DNA of 64,000 bases from Beta vulgaris subsp. vulgaris (taxonomy: Eukaryota; Streptophyta; Magnoliopsida; Caryophyllales; Amaranthaceae). Under the pieces are notes generated by a model. That model searched no databases and was not told the origin of the DNA. It saw only the letters and a program-made list of their open reading frames with translations. The translations under genes and the position numbers were made by a program. The DNA is taken from the NCBI RefSeq assembly GCF_026745355.1, contig NC_079206.1, positions 17,138,582 to 17,202,581 of the forward strand. The letters run 5' to 3'. Positions 10,735 through 22,080 of the stretch are shown here, piece by piece. The stretch's first letter is position 1. Each line of letters starts with the position of its first letter.

Positions 10735-11370
10735 CACTAGTGAAAAAACCCCACCTGATGCGGTCAAAAATGGCCTTTTGAATGCAGTTTTGGTCCGCAT
10801 AAGGTGGGCTCGCAGCAGGTGTAACAGATTCTGATGTCGTCCAAAACCGCATCAAAAAAAGCACAATCTGATGCGGTTTTTGGGGAAAACCGCATCAGCT
10901 TAGGTGATTAACTGATGCGTTTTTCCTTAAGAACCGCATCAGATTGTAGTGGTTAAGTCCTTAAAAAAAAGTGGCAAACCTGCAACTGCAGGTCTGCAAC
11001 GCAACTCATACCAAAACTCCAATTGATTCTTTCCTTTCCTAACTTCTACTATCTGGCTCTTATATAATCTCTAATACATAATATATATTAATATTTTATA
11101 CTATATATTATTAATTAATAATTAACAATATATACTTCAAAACAAACAAAGATCGTTCATGATGATTTCATTCAAAACAATAGCAAAAAACCATATACAT
11201 ACATATATACAACAACAATACATATATATAATTCAAAAAATAATACATACACAATTCTAATTGAACAATGAAAAAACGAATTAAAAACATAACTAAAAGT
11301 AACGAAAATTACAGAAATTAGAGAATCACAAGTAAAAATAACGAAAACGAAAAAGAGAAATAAAGCGAAA

Positions 11371-11411
<41 letters not shown>

Positions 11412-12223
11412 CAGACTCAGATCCAAAAACAAAAAAGAGAAATAAAGCGAAAATTAAGAACCAAAAAACGAAAAAGAGAAGAATTAATACCTAAAAAACT
11501 AAATCAGATCCAAAAAAAATAACGAAAAAATGAAGAGCAAAAATACAAAAAACAAAATCAGATAAAAAAAGAAAAAATAAGAGCAGAAACCTAAGGAAAT
11601 CGAAACGAAAATGGTAGCCCAATTCGTTCTTCGATTCTTCGTCAATTGATTTCGTTCTTCGTTTCTTCGTCAATTGATTTCGTTCTTCGTTTCTTCGTCA
11701 ATTGATTTCGTTCTTTGTTTCTTCATTTCTTCATCCCCATTTTCGCTCGTCGTTCTTCATTTCTTCATTCATATCTTCGTTTCGTGGAGTAGAGAGGAGA
11801 GAGAGGGGTAAGGTGATGATGGCGTGGTGCAAAGGAGGAGTAGAGAGGAGAGATAGAGGGGAGAGGAGGGAGATTAGGGTTTGATAGGAGAGAGAGGGGG
11901 TCTAGAGGAGGAGTCTAGAGAGTGGGTCTGGTTAGGAGGAGTGAGGAGGAATTTAGTATTAGGAGTGTTGGGCCAATTTTCGTGCGTGGGCCAAATTTTG
12001 ACAAATTTCCCGTATAAAAAATACAATAATCTGATGCGGTCCATTGAACCGCATCAGATTTAAAAAAAAACCGCATCAGATTTTTAATCTGATGCGGTTT
12101 TTTGAGGACAGCATCAGAATTTTTTTGCCAAATTTCCCTCCCATTTTTTGTTTGATTTTCGGATGCAGTTTTACAAAAACCGCATCTGATACTAAGTGAC
12201 ATATAAGGTTTTTTCCACTAGTG
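10735..12223. mobile_element. CACTA element with TGATGCGGTT subterminal repeats (copy 1)
   Basis: Termini are CACTAGTGAAAAAACC (left) and, on the other strand, CACTAGTGGAAAAAACC (right). Flanking trinucleotides are AAT and TAA, so the 3-bp TSD is not clean. Subterminal zones (about 10750-10960 and 12030-12200) carry multiple direct and inverted copies of CTGATGCGGTTTT, the binding-array design of CACTA elements. The interior is AT-rich with no transposase frame, so it is non-autonomous. It is inserted in the PIF transposase gene after codon about 94. A related copy is at 59742-61080, sharing both the subterminal motif and the right-end sequence CTAAGTGACATATAAGGTTTT. Confidence 0.85.
11621..11731 (+). 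repeat. 28-bp tandem repeat inside the CACTA element
   Basis: About three and a half copies of a 28-bp unit containing TTCGTTCTTCGTTTCTTCG and TCAATTG. Open frames over it (11491-11884) are products of the repeat. An (AT)n tract lies upstream at about 11376-11406. Confidence 0.85.
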
Positions 12224-12263
12224 TAATGGTAACTCAAGTTCCAAGAGCACCCATAACTATAGT

Positions 12264-13294
12264 CAGTGGCGGAGCCAGGATTTCAAAATCGAGGGGTCAC
12301 AAAAAAATACAAAGGATATTCAATATTGAAAAGTTTACAACACAAACACATATTGTCTAATATTCATTGTCATACATTCCAAACTAAGAAAAAATTACAT
12401 AAAAAAATAAAAAAAAATTACAAGTGCATTTGACGGGTCTTCATTTTTTGGAAACGATCAATAATATCATCGTCATAAAGAAACTAAATCATCATAGAAA
12501 ATTATACCGTAAATTAATTAACAGTAACACTACCTAATTTATACAAATTTACATCTCACAATTTCAACATTCACAAAAAAAAAAATAAACAACAAACTAA
12601 CTAAATGCATCAATCACTTATCACACCTTACAAATTCAAAAATTCACACATATATGCAAATATTACAATTAATATCAACCAAATAAGATTTCAAATATAA
12701 AATTTAGGAATTAGAAAATAAATAATGTAAAAGAATTAAAATTTGAATTCTGTAAATAATTTTACAATAAATCAATAATACCTGACGCGGTGACTGCCTG
12801 ACCGGTGACGAGCAGGCTGCGGGGCGAGGCACGGGCTGGTCGGAGGTCGGAGGAGGATGCGGTGCCGGTGTGGTGAATATTGACTGTGGCAGTAGGCAAT
12901 GTGGCAGTGGGCAGAAAATGAGAGTGTGAGGTAAAAAAAAAAATAAGCGTGAGAATTGGAAAGGAAGGAGAGAGAAATTGATAGTTTTTAAAATTAAATG
13001 ATTGTTAATAATTTTAATTTAATTTAAAATTTGATAAGAATTGGGAGTTAGGAAATTGGGGACCACTATCATTCATTATAAATATATGTAAGTGGCCAAG
13101 TGGGCCAAAAAGAAACATCAGAAAAATTAATGTACCCGTTTGAGTTTTGACTACTGTTGTACACAGTAGTGCAGTACACTGCACGCCTGACGACGCCCTG
13201 CAGTTTTTTTTTTTTTTTTACGAAAACTGTTTAATTTTTTTTTTGATTTGCGGGGTCACATGACCCCACGTGACCCATGCTAGCTCCGCCACTG
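12264..13294. mobile_element. non-autonomous hAT element nested in the PIF transposase gene
   Basis: Termini CAGTGGCGGAGCCAGGAT (left) and CAGTGGCGGAGCTAGCAT (right, other strand) form a terminal inverted repeat of about 12 bp, followed by partial similarity. A perfect 8-bp TSD, ACTATAGT, lies at 12256-12263 and 13295-13302. An 8-bp duplication with C-A-G termini is diagnostic of hAT. The duplication splits a codon run of the transposase that reads through cleanly if one TSD copy and the element are ignored. The interior is 1031 bp, AT-rich except a GC-rich patch at 12781-12900, without hAT transposase domains. Confidence 0.92.
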
Positions 13295-14863
13295 ACTATA
13301 GTGCAAAGGGATCGTGATGAGGGGCAAAACCGTATATGGAATGACTACTTTGCTGAGAATCCCGTTTATCCCCCACAAATGTTTCGGCAGATATTTCGCA
13401 TGCAAAAACTCCGCATAGTAGAAGTCTTGACTTCGCGAAATTCATTCTTCCAACAAAGGCGAGATGCCGCAGGTAAACTTGGTGCATCATCATTATTAAA
13501 ATGCACTGCCACTATGAGATTGTTAGCATGCTGGGGAATGGCGGATTTCGTGTAGGATTATCTAAAAATTAGTGCATCTCTTGCTAGAGATTCGCTACGA
13601 CATTTTGTAGAAGGGGTGGTCGCCCACTTCAGGGACGAATTCTTAAGAAAGCCCAATGAAACAGATCTAAGAAGATTGTTGTACGCAGTTGAAGAACAAG
13701 GATTCCCAGGAATGAGGGTTCCATCGACTGCATGCACCAGAGATGGAAAAATTGTCCACTTAAATTTAAAGGACTTTATTCGGGAAGACTAGGTAAGCCA
13801 CCATTGGTTTTAGAAGCCGTTGCTTCTTATGATCTATGGATCTTGCATGCTTTCTTTGGAACGCTAGGTAGGTGTAATGATATTAATATTCAGGATAGAT
13901 CTCCATTATTTAATGATGTTTTTTAGGGTCATGCACCCGTAGTTTATGTTGTTAACGGACACCAATACGATATTGGATATTACCTAGCAGATTGTATATA
14001 TCCTCAATCTGCTGCATTTATTCCAGCAATCAGTCTTCCGCAAAATGAAAAAGAAAGTCCATTTCCCCAAAACTAAGAGAGCAAAGGAAAGATGTGGAAC
14101 GTGCATTTGGAGTATTGCAAGCTCGTTTTGCTATAATTCGACAACCATCTCTAGCGCGTGAATCGTGATAGAGAAATGTTAGGGAAAATAATAATCGCCT
14201 ACATTATTATCCACAATATGGTAGTTGAAGATGAACGAGATTCATATTCCCTTTATTTTGATCATAATGATTATGACCAACCTCCACACCTTAGTACTTC
14301 AACGCAAAGGAATGTAGGGACCTCTGATGAGCCTTTCGCATATGACACTAGTGAGAATCGCATAGCAAGTTGTGCATAAACGTCTCAAATCCGACCTCGT
14401 AGAAAATATTTGGCTTAAATTCAGGCAACATAGGAGTTAATTCAGCTGCTACATTTTTTTGTTATATGTAATGTAATGTTATATGTATGTGTAATTTCTA
14501 TTGTTTAATGCAATATTATATTATTATTATATTTTCTGATTATATATTTGAATCGATAATATTAAGTTAATTACGTATCTAATTATGTACAATATTAACG
14601 AGATTATCTTTTACTAATAGTTTTTAATCACAAACATAAAAAATAAAAAAATGGGATGGAAAGGAGATTGAGGAGAGAGAATATATAGTGGGGTATGGTA
14701 AAAAGTAGGAAAGAGAATGTCAAGATCTAATATTATAGATCATCCATTTGAGGTGAAGACATCATAAAAATCAATTGTGGATCATGAATGAGGTGGAAGC
14801 GTGAGAAATTAATAACATAATTGATGAACCCAAATTTGAAATGATCCATAGGCCATGCTCTAA

Positions 14864-14980
14864 CCCTCCACCCCATCGCACCCCAAAAAATATTTTCACT
14901 CTTCACCTTTTCGATTTTGTCCTCACACTATCCACTACAATGTTAGCATTAATTTCTTGACTCACCTGAGTTTAAGGTTC
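14864..14980. other. short spacer between PIF and hAT elements
   Basis: No feature seen. It separates the right TSD of the PIF element from the left TSD of the next hAT MITE. Confidence 0.6.
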
Positions 14981-14988
14981 ATGAGAAG

Positions 14989-15593
14989 TAGAGATGGCCA
15001 ACAATGCGGGCCAATTCAGCCCATCCAGCCCAGCCCACCTCATGGGCCGTGTGGGCTGGACCGGCTTCAGCCCATCTCGAACCGTGAAATTGGTGGATGG
15101 GTCGTGGGCCAAATTTCTTGGGCCCAACCCACTAAAGCCCGCTACTAAAACCGCCCTGTTCGGACCACGAAATCGGTCCAGCCCGGACCATGAACCGGAC
15201 CAGCACAGTCCAAGTAAATATTGAACCAAATTGTGTATATTTTAATCAAATTGCACATATTATAATTTAATCAAATTTTAAAATAATGAAGTATTCATTA
15301 ATATTGATAATTGTATATATTTCAATTCATTTATGTAACAATTGTGAATAATTTCAATGATTAAATAATTTTTTTCAAAAAAATCTCATGTCGACCCGCC
15401 AGCCCATCCAGCCCACTAGACCCACGAACTGTGAAAACCGGTAACAGAATGGTGTGGGCCAAGATTTTTCAGCCCGCGAACCAGCCCACCCAACCCATGA
15501 ATTTCATGGTCTGGTCATGGGCCGTGAAATCTCAGCCTAGCCCGCTACGGCCCACGGTCCGGCCCGCCCAACCCGCACTAGTGGCCATCACTA
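14989..15593. mobile_element. hAT-type MITE, GC-rich ends
   Basis: Termini TAGAGATGGCCAACAATGC (left) and TAGTGATGGCCACTAGTGC (right, other strand) with a perfect 8-bp TSD, ATGAGAAG, at 14981-14988 and 15594-15601. Both ends are extended by a pseudo-palindromic field of GGCCCA/TGGGCC and CAGCCCA motifs about 200 bp deep. The middle is AT-rich. No transposase. The four overlapping open frames on both strands come from these GC-rich ends and are not genes. Confidence 0.92.
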
Positions 15594-15601
15594 ATGAGAA
15601 G

Positions 15602-16368
15602 TTTATAAAAACAGCCACATAATCCTCCTCATTGCCTCTGTAACATAACCAACATTCGAAGTTGCCGGATGATCTCTCTTCTCCTCTTCTTTAACTTCGT
15701 CTTTAAAATCCATTTTACCGGCACCGGTAGAGGAGATAAAATTTGAATCATCTTCTTCTTAACTACCACAGGCGGCTCCACGTTCGGCTCGACTTTTGGT
15801 GGTTCCGAGTTTCTCTATGAGATCCGCCATTTTCAACTTCTCACGCTACGATTACGATTCTCTGCCATAGTTTTACCGTAGCTCGAACAAAGTGTCTGGT
15901 GCTTGCAATTGTTGCCAGTAACATAAAAAATCTAGGGTGAGAAACTCGTCGCTCTCGAGGTTCATAAGTTCATTCTTTGTTGCCAGAGAAGGTGATAGAA
16001 GGAGAGAGAACAAAAGGAAAGATGTATCGGGTTCGGGATTTCACACGTGTAATTTTTTACACCATCACTTGTGGTGCAACAGTTACACTCAATAGTTTTT
16101 GGAAAACAAAATATAGATGTTTCGTTGGAAATAAAAATAAGTATTTTAATGGTTGAACTTTTATTTAGGGTACGAAGATAATTTATCAAACAAATATGAG
16201 TGATGGCGTGTAAACTTGAATTGTTCATTACTATTCCTTTCTATCCCCTTTTCTTTTCATCTGCTTCCTCAACTCCCTTACCATTCACTATTCCATCATT
16301 ATAATAAGTTTTATACAACCTTCGTTCTTTTTTATAATTATACTCTTCATATATCTCTATATATATAT
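15602..16368. other. intergenic stretch with an unrecognised, possibly relict coding patch
   Basis: GC content rises between about 15640 and 15960. On the minus strand a run of about 50 codons without a stop (from about 15780 down to 15605) is rich in Glu, Asp and Lys, preceded by short ATG-led fragments with stops between them. I recognise no family. It could be a degraded exon or captured gene fragment, or chance. The rest (15960-16368) is AT-rich with no supported feature. Confidence 0.3.
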
Positions 16369-16688
16369 AGTGAGAATTGTGAGAACCACTTAAAATGAGC
16401 AAAAAAAAGTAACAAATGACCATAAACATAAAATGAGTAGAAAATATTAAATTATCAAAAAAGTAAAATAAACAAAAATGTAAAAGAAGAAAAACGTAAA
16501 ATGAGCATAAAAAAGTTCAACGAGAAAAAAAGTAAAATGAGCAAAAACGTTGATAAATGAGCATAAAATTGTTAAATGAGCAAAACCATAAAATAAGTGA
16601 AACAAAAAATAAGCAAAAATATTTTGAAATGATCAAAATCTTCGTAAAATGAGGAAAAATGTGTGGCTCTCACGGTTCTCACCATAAG
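16369..16688. mobile_element. small inverted-repeat element beside (TA)n
   Basis: The left end TGAGAATTGTGAGAACCAC is mirrored on the other strand at the right end by TGAGAACCGTGAGAGCCAC (four mismatches in 19). The interior is built from degenerate AAAATGAGCAAAAA repeats. A short TA tract borders the left side and a long (TA)n tract starts at 16696. Size and structure suit a MITE, but no clear TSD was found, possibly because the target was TA microsatellite. Confidence 0.5.
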
Positions 16689-16691
16689 GGT

Positions 16692-16695
<4 letters not shown>

Positions 16696-16773
<78 letters not shown>

Positions 16774-16790
16774 TATATATATATATTAAT
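16696..16790. repeat. (TA)n microsatellite
   Basis: Nearly pure TA dinucleotides with a few ATTA interruptions, bridging the two inverted-repeat elements on either side. Confidence 0.95.
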
Positions 16791-16798
16791 AGGGGCAA

Positions 16799-17069
16799 GA
16801 TCACATGAGAATGCTCCTTACATGAGAAATGAGAATAAATCTCAACCACAGAATTGAATTAGAGTTACAATACTTGTTCATTAGAGTTATACCCACCTAA
16901 AAAATTTAGAGCCAAAAAAAAAAAAAAATTCAAATTATGAATTTTTTTTCTAATTTTTTTTTTGGAGTTATATCACTTTTCATTAGAGTTACATCACTTA
17001 TTCATAAGAGTTATAGCGCGTCAATATCATTTTAATTTCTCATGTAAGTATGCATTCTCATATGAACTC

Positions 17070-17071
<2 letters not shown>
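16799..17071. mobile_element. second inverted-repeat element in microsatellite DNA
   Basis: Inverted arms at 16799-16836 (containing CACATGAGAATGC and TTACATGAGAAAT) and 17036-17071 (its complement, with TTCTCATGTAAGTATGCATT) enclose about 200 bp with TTCATTAGAGTTA repeats. It is bordered by (TA)n on the left and (CT)n-(TA)n on the right. The association with dinucleotide repeats on both sides recalls Micron-type MITEs that target TA microsatellites. That link is inference. Confidence 0.5.
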
Positions 17072-17112
<41 letters not shown>

Positions 17113-17129
17113 ATATATATATATATATA

Positions 17130-17200
<71 letters not shown>
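17072..17200. repeat. compound (CT)n-(TA)n microsatellite
   Basis: About 36 bp of CT repeats followed by about 90 bp of TA repeats. The end of the TA tract forms part of the 16-bp TSD of the adjacent LINE. Confidence 0.95.
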
Positions 17201-17202
<2 letters not shown>

Positions 17203-17233
17203 TTTTACTTTTTTTTTAATAAGGAAGAAAAAA

Positions 17234-20200
17234 CTAGGGAGGATCCCATGAAGTGGGCCACCCTAAAACATCCTTACGGATGATTACAGCGAGAGATAAA
17301 TGAGGAACATCAAACCAGTAGGTAGTGGTAGCCGCGGAATGACCCCGATGCGCCATCCAATCAGCAGCCGCATTTGCTTCCCTAAACACATGACAGAATT
17401 GCACCTCCACAAAATGGCTCACCTCTTGATCTATGTCCATAACAATGGAATGAATCGTCCACGGAATCTTCCAAACTCGCTTGACAGCATTAATAACTGC
17501 CAAATTATCACCATCTACTATAATCTTATCAATACCAAGAGATTTAGCCCCCCTAATGCCTTCCCGAAGGCCCCTAGCTTCTGCCTCTAAGATGGAGGCC
17601 GAGCAATCCAGCGCCCCAGCACCACAGAGCTTAACAACACCTCGAGAATCACGAATGACGAAACCAAACGCCGCTTCACCCGAAGCCAACTTAGAACCAT
17701 CAAAATTGACCTTAAAGACCTCTTCCAAAGGGGGGGACCAACTAACCTGAGACCGGACCAACACCTTAGCCCTCCTGCGGGCTGCAGGCGCAACCATAGA
17801 ATCCACTCCAGCCACCACATCCCCTGACATATTAAGATTATTCACATAAGCTTTAACCATACAACTCACCTTTACGGGAGAACACGACTCCTGACGGAAG
17901 ATGACCCCATTACGAGCATACCACACAAACCACCACCCTATAGTCATATATTCCATTTGCAACTTTGAAAACACCGATTTAAGATTTAATAAATAATTAT
18001 TAAAAGACATGCCATTTTCAATTTCAGGCAAAATAGGCCATTTCAAACACTGATGGAGATCCATAAACACATCCTTTGTAAATGGGCACTTAGAAAAAAT
18101 ATGATCTATGTCCTCCGAGTGATGATTACAAAAGACACATTCCAAAGGAAGAAAAACATGACTTAATTCTAATCCTTTTTTAGTAGGAAGCCCATTATGA
18201 CACACTTTCCAAATAAAGAATCGAATTTTTGGTGGGATAGACAACTTCCAGATCCAACAAAAAGGGGATGGAACAATAAGATGAGGGCTAATCCCTTGAA
18301 GCAGCTCCACCCCTGACTTGACCGAATAATGGCCATCAGGAGTAAGCCCCCACACCCTTTTTGTTATGACACACATTACTCGGTAAATAATAGGACGCAA
18401 TTAAATTGGAAATTTCAGTTGACACATACTGCCTAAGAAGCGAAACATTCCATTGCCCATCCTGATTAATAAAGAAGCTAACTTTTAAATTCTCCGAACC
18501 CCTAGGGATATTGCATTGATCTACCAGAGCGGATTTAAAAATCCAATTATCAAACCAAAAAGAAATGTTGTCACCATTACGCACAATCCATCTTAAACCC
18601 TTCTTAAAATCACTACGAAGTCTCATTAATCGTCTCCATTGCCAGGAAACATTGGCTTGAACTTTATAGTTAAACAGATCATTATTCTTAAGATACTTCC
18701 TTTTAACTAATTGGACCAACAATTTATTCAGATACTCCAGAATTTTCCAGAGAAGTTTAAATTGAAGACCATTATTAGTAATCTTGGCTTTGCGAAGACC
18801 TAAACCACCAAATTTTTTTGGACTACAAATCTTATCCCACCCTATCAGATTAGGAGACTTAGCATCACTAGCTTTATTCCAGAAAAAATTTCGATAACAT
18901 TTATCAAGCGAGGAAAGAATAGATGGGGGGAGTAAGAAACTCTGCATTTGATAATTAGATTTTGTAGCTAAGTTAGACTGAATTAAAATGGTCCGCCCTG
19001 CCTGAGAAAGAGAATTAGCTTTCCACTTAGTTAACTGGGACGAAACCTTCTCTTGCAAATCAGCAAAAGTAGCATTCGTGACTTTAGAGTCAATAATTGG
19101 GCATCCCAGATACTTGCCCAGCGAAAAAGATTTATCCATTTGTACAATCGCTGCAAAATTAACAGACACACTATTAGACACATTTTGCGTACATTGAAAC
19201 GCAGATTTGTGAAAGTTGATTAATTGCCCAGACATTATACAATATTTGTCTAAAATGGACTTTATATTATAGCAACTTTCCTCCGAAGCTTTAGCAAATA
19301 TCATCGTATCATCAGCAAAAGTCAAAAAAAGGAATTCTAACTCCCGAATGGCCTAAAGTGACCCCCAAAGATCTTGAGCCATACAAACTAGCATATTGAA
19401 GCTGCTGAGCCAACAATTCCGCACATAAAATGAAAATATAGGGTGATAAAGGATCACCTTTCTGAATTCCTCGTTGAGGAAGAAAAACTTCACCCGGAAT
19501 CCCGTTAACAAGGACCGAAAAAGAAACCATAGTGATGCACTGGCGCAACCATTCTATCCATTGGGCACAAAACCCCAATTTTTCTAGAGTGGTGAAAATA
19601 TAATTCCACTCTAATCTATCATAAGCCTTCTCCATATCTAGTTTAATAGCTAACCAGCCTGAACTCCCTTTCTTATTTCTAAACGAATGAAAAACTTCAT
19701 GCGCTAGGAGGACATTATCTTGAATCAATCTTTCAGGCACAAAAGCTCCTTGAAGGGGGTGAATAATTTTACCCAATACAACCTTTAATCTATTAGCTAG
19801 AATCTTTGCAATAATCTTATAAATAGTCGAACACAAACTAATAGGTCTAAAATGGTTAGGGTTGGAAGGATTTTCAATTTTTGGAATCAAAGTAATGAAA
19901 GTATGGTTGATTTCCTTAAGCATTTTTCCTGAGTGAAAAAAAGCTTTAATTGCTCTGAAAACCGAGTTCCCGACTAGGGACCAATATTTCTGAAAAAAGA
20001 AAGGCGGGTACCCATCAGGTCCAGGAGCTTTATCAGGAGCTAACTCAAATGTAGCTTCTTTAACTTCCTCGTATGAAACATCTCTACATAAAAAACCATT
20101 ATCCTCTTCAAAAATTATTTCGGTTAAAAGCTCAAAATCTATATTAGCATCATACGTACAGCGTTCATTTGACGTGAATCGTTGTTTAAAAGCTTCCGTA

Positions 20201-21408
20201 AAACACTCTTCAATTCTCGCTGGATGAGTAACCAATAAACCTTGAGGGTCTCGAATGGAGTTAAGAATATTTTTATTTCTTCTAATAGTGGCACAAGAGT
20301 GATAATATTTGGTATTCGCATCACTTAGTTTAAGATGATTAGACTTAGCATTAACTTTCCAATGAATATCTTGAAAATGAAGTAATCGCGCTTGTTTTAA
20401 TAAAAATTTATTCTGAATTAAAATAAGATGGGGACAGTCCTGGTTTAGAACTAACTCATTTTGAATTCGATTTAATCTGGCTTCCACATTCCTTAATTGT
20501 CGAAAAATATTACCAAATCTAGTGGTAGACCAATTTTTTGCCCTTTCCTTAAGAAGTCTACACTTCTTGGTAAGACAATACATAAACGAACCTTGAAATT
20601 GAGTACACCAAGTTTTTTTAACTAGACAATTAAAATCCTTACGAGTAGACCATAATTTATTAAATCTAAACGGGGGAGCTTTTCTATAATGGGTAACTTT
20701 GAAAGAAAGCGAAACTTGACAATGATCAGAGGAAGAAAAAATATCATTAAATAATTTCGCATCTGGAAATAGAGATAACCAGTCCAGACTAGCTACCCCT
20801 TTATCTATTCGCTCCAGAATATTATTGGGCCCACTCACTTTTTTCCGCCATGTAAACTTACTTCCTTCAAAAGGTAATTCTGTACATTCTATAGAGTTGA
20901 ATAAAAGATTCATAATCGATAAACGAGAAAATTGAAACAGTGCTCCCCCTACTTTATCATTTTGCGAGCTGAGTTCATGAAAATCACCCAAAATGATGAA
21001 CGGATCATTTAACGTTTTAATGTAATCAATTAAGTCAGACCAAAACTCTTGCTTAAGCGCATAATTTGGAGGAGCATAAATGAAGATAGCTATAAACGAA
21101 CATGCCATAGACGAGATATTAATATTACAAGCTATAAATCTATCATTCTTATGAACTATAGAAAGAGTGAACGGGTTACTGGCATTATCTTTCCAAAATA
21201 GCCAAATACCCCCCGCCAAACCCACTGATGGAATAAAATCGAAATGCTGATATCCACACCTTCTAACACAAACCTCCCCCGGGGGTACCTGAACCTTAGT
21301 TTCACAAAGCATCATCACTTGAACTTTGTTATTTGCACTAAAATCCTTAACTTCCTCCATAGCAAGATGTCTTCTACACCCCCTTATATTCCAAAAACTA
21401 ATATTCAT
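17234..21408 (-). pseudogene. LINE ORF2: endonuclease, reverse transcriptase, RNase H (two frameshifts)
   Basis: Encodes the machinery for target-primed reverse transcription. It starts at 21408 with MNISFWNIRGCRR. The apurinic-type endonuclease covers about residues 1-230, with the N of WNIRG, E of LCETKVQ, GDFHE (usually GDFN) and SSDHC. The reverse transcriptase has PGPDGYPPFF, LIPKIENP, FRPISLCSTIYKIIAKILANR, AFVPERLIQDN, KLDMEKAYDR, QKGDPLSPYIF and a FADD active site. A zf-RVT-type C-x2-C-x4-H-x4-H-x4-C cluster (CVFCNHHSEDIDHIFSKC) lies at about 18100. The last 130 residues are an RNase H with NFDGS, EAEARGL, VDGDN and NAAADWMA. One frameshift lies at about 19320 in a run of seven A residues just before FADD, and another at about 18350-18370. 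The domains are otherwise continuous. Confidence 0.93.
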
Positions 21409-22080
21409 ATATAAACAACATCCACCTCTCCCAAACCAAAACCTAGAGTAACTAGCTGAGGAATAATACTACAAAACCTATCAATCACCATGCTCTTACA
21501 CCAGCAACCAGAAGACAATTTATGATAATAAAAACACAACAGACTAATATAATGAATAAAAGGTACTTCTCTAAATACAACACCTGTACCCAGAAACTTA
21601 CAACCATAATAAGATGAAAAACAAGAAAGCCCATACACAGCAGCAGTAAATATTAGACTAGATATAAACCCAAAGCAAATAATTATAAGAACCACAAACT
21701 GAACTTGGAAAGAGCAAGGTATATAGTTAACAACAATAAATCGTCCATACGCATTGCACAATAAAATTACAACAAACATTAACCAAGACAACTTTCTTAC
21801 AACAAAGGACACTTTATAATGGATGTCATCACACCACTCAGAACTGGGGGAAGATACAAAATATGAGAAACTGACCCTCCATCTCCACAATTTCTTAGCA
21901 AGATTAAGAGAGAAAGTTTCCCATAGCATTACAAAAGCAAACCTATTTACAAACCTCAAAAAGTTGAGCAAATCTAATGCCCTTTGATCACACATTCCCC
22001 TACTAAACCAACTAATCCATAAACACCACATTTCTACTCCCTGACATCCCAAAAAATAATCACTAACTACCATAAAACAT

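Larger units (their letters stand above)
10452..14379 (+). pseudogene. PIF/Harbinger DDE transposase pseudogene, split by two transposons
   Basis: The catalytic protein for excision and insertion of the host element at TWA sites. The N-terminal piece (10452-10734) is serine-rich and ends in a basic stretch (RHRSKRRKQTIHLMDQMMER). The reading frame resumes after the CACTA element near 12226 and, after the hAT element, continues at 13303 with IVQRDRDEGQNRIWNDYFAE and PVYPPQMFRQIFRM, characteristic of plant PIF transposases. Downstream pieces keep family blocks: DAAGKLG...LLKCTA (13465-13500), HFVEGVVAHFRDEFLRKP (about 13597), a SIDCMH-type block at about 13720 that normally carries the first catalytic Asp, WKNCP..FKGLYSGR (13743), ASYDLWI.HAFFGTLG (13827), GYYLADCIYPQ and ERAFGVLQARFAIIRQPSLAR. 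The last piece, DREMLGKIIIAYIIIHNMVVEDE, ends at 14379. At least three frameshifts or stops, besides the insertions, inactivate it. Confidence 0.85.
8064..14860 (+). mobile_element. PIF/Harbinger DNA transposon, nested and inactivated
   Basis: An element of about 6.8 kb bounded by TAA duplications (8061-8063, 14861-14863). The degenerate terminal inverted repeats are GAGTGAAGCCATTAG on the left and GAGCATGGCCTATGG on the right, resembling GAGCAT-type PIF ends. It has the two-gene layout of the superfamily: a Myb/SANT-like ORF1 (8549-9848) and a DDE transposase (10452-14379), both on the plus strand. A CACTA element (10735-12223) and a hAT element (12264-13294) sit inside the transposase gene. 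Subtracting them leaves about 4.3 kb, a normal size for an autonomous PIF element. Both genes also carry stops and frameshifts, so it cannot move itself. The termini are diverged, so the outer boundaries are less certain than the gene content. Confidence 0.72.

Noticed and set aside
14957..15229. Overlapping open frames on both strands with Pro/Gly/Trp-rich products
   Set aside because: Fall wholly in the GC-rich palindromic end of a hAT MITE with an exact 8-bp TSD.
16663..17219. Ile/Tyr-repeat frames
   Set aside because: Translation of (TA)n and (CT)n microsatellites.
21405..22073. 222-codon minus-strand frame between the two LINE ORFs
   Set aside because: Phe/Cys/Val-rich, no recognisable domain, in the position of the inter-ORF linker of the LINE.
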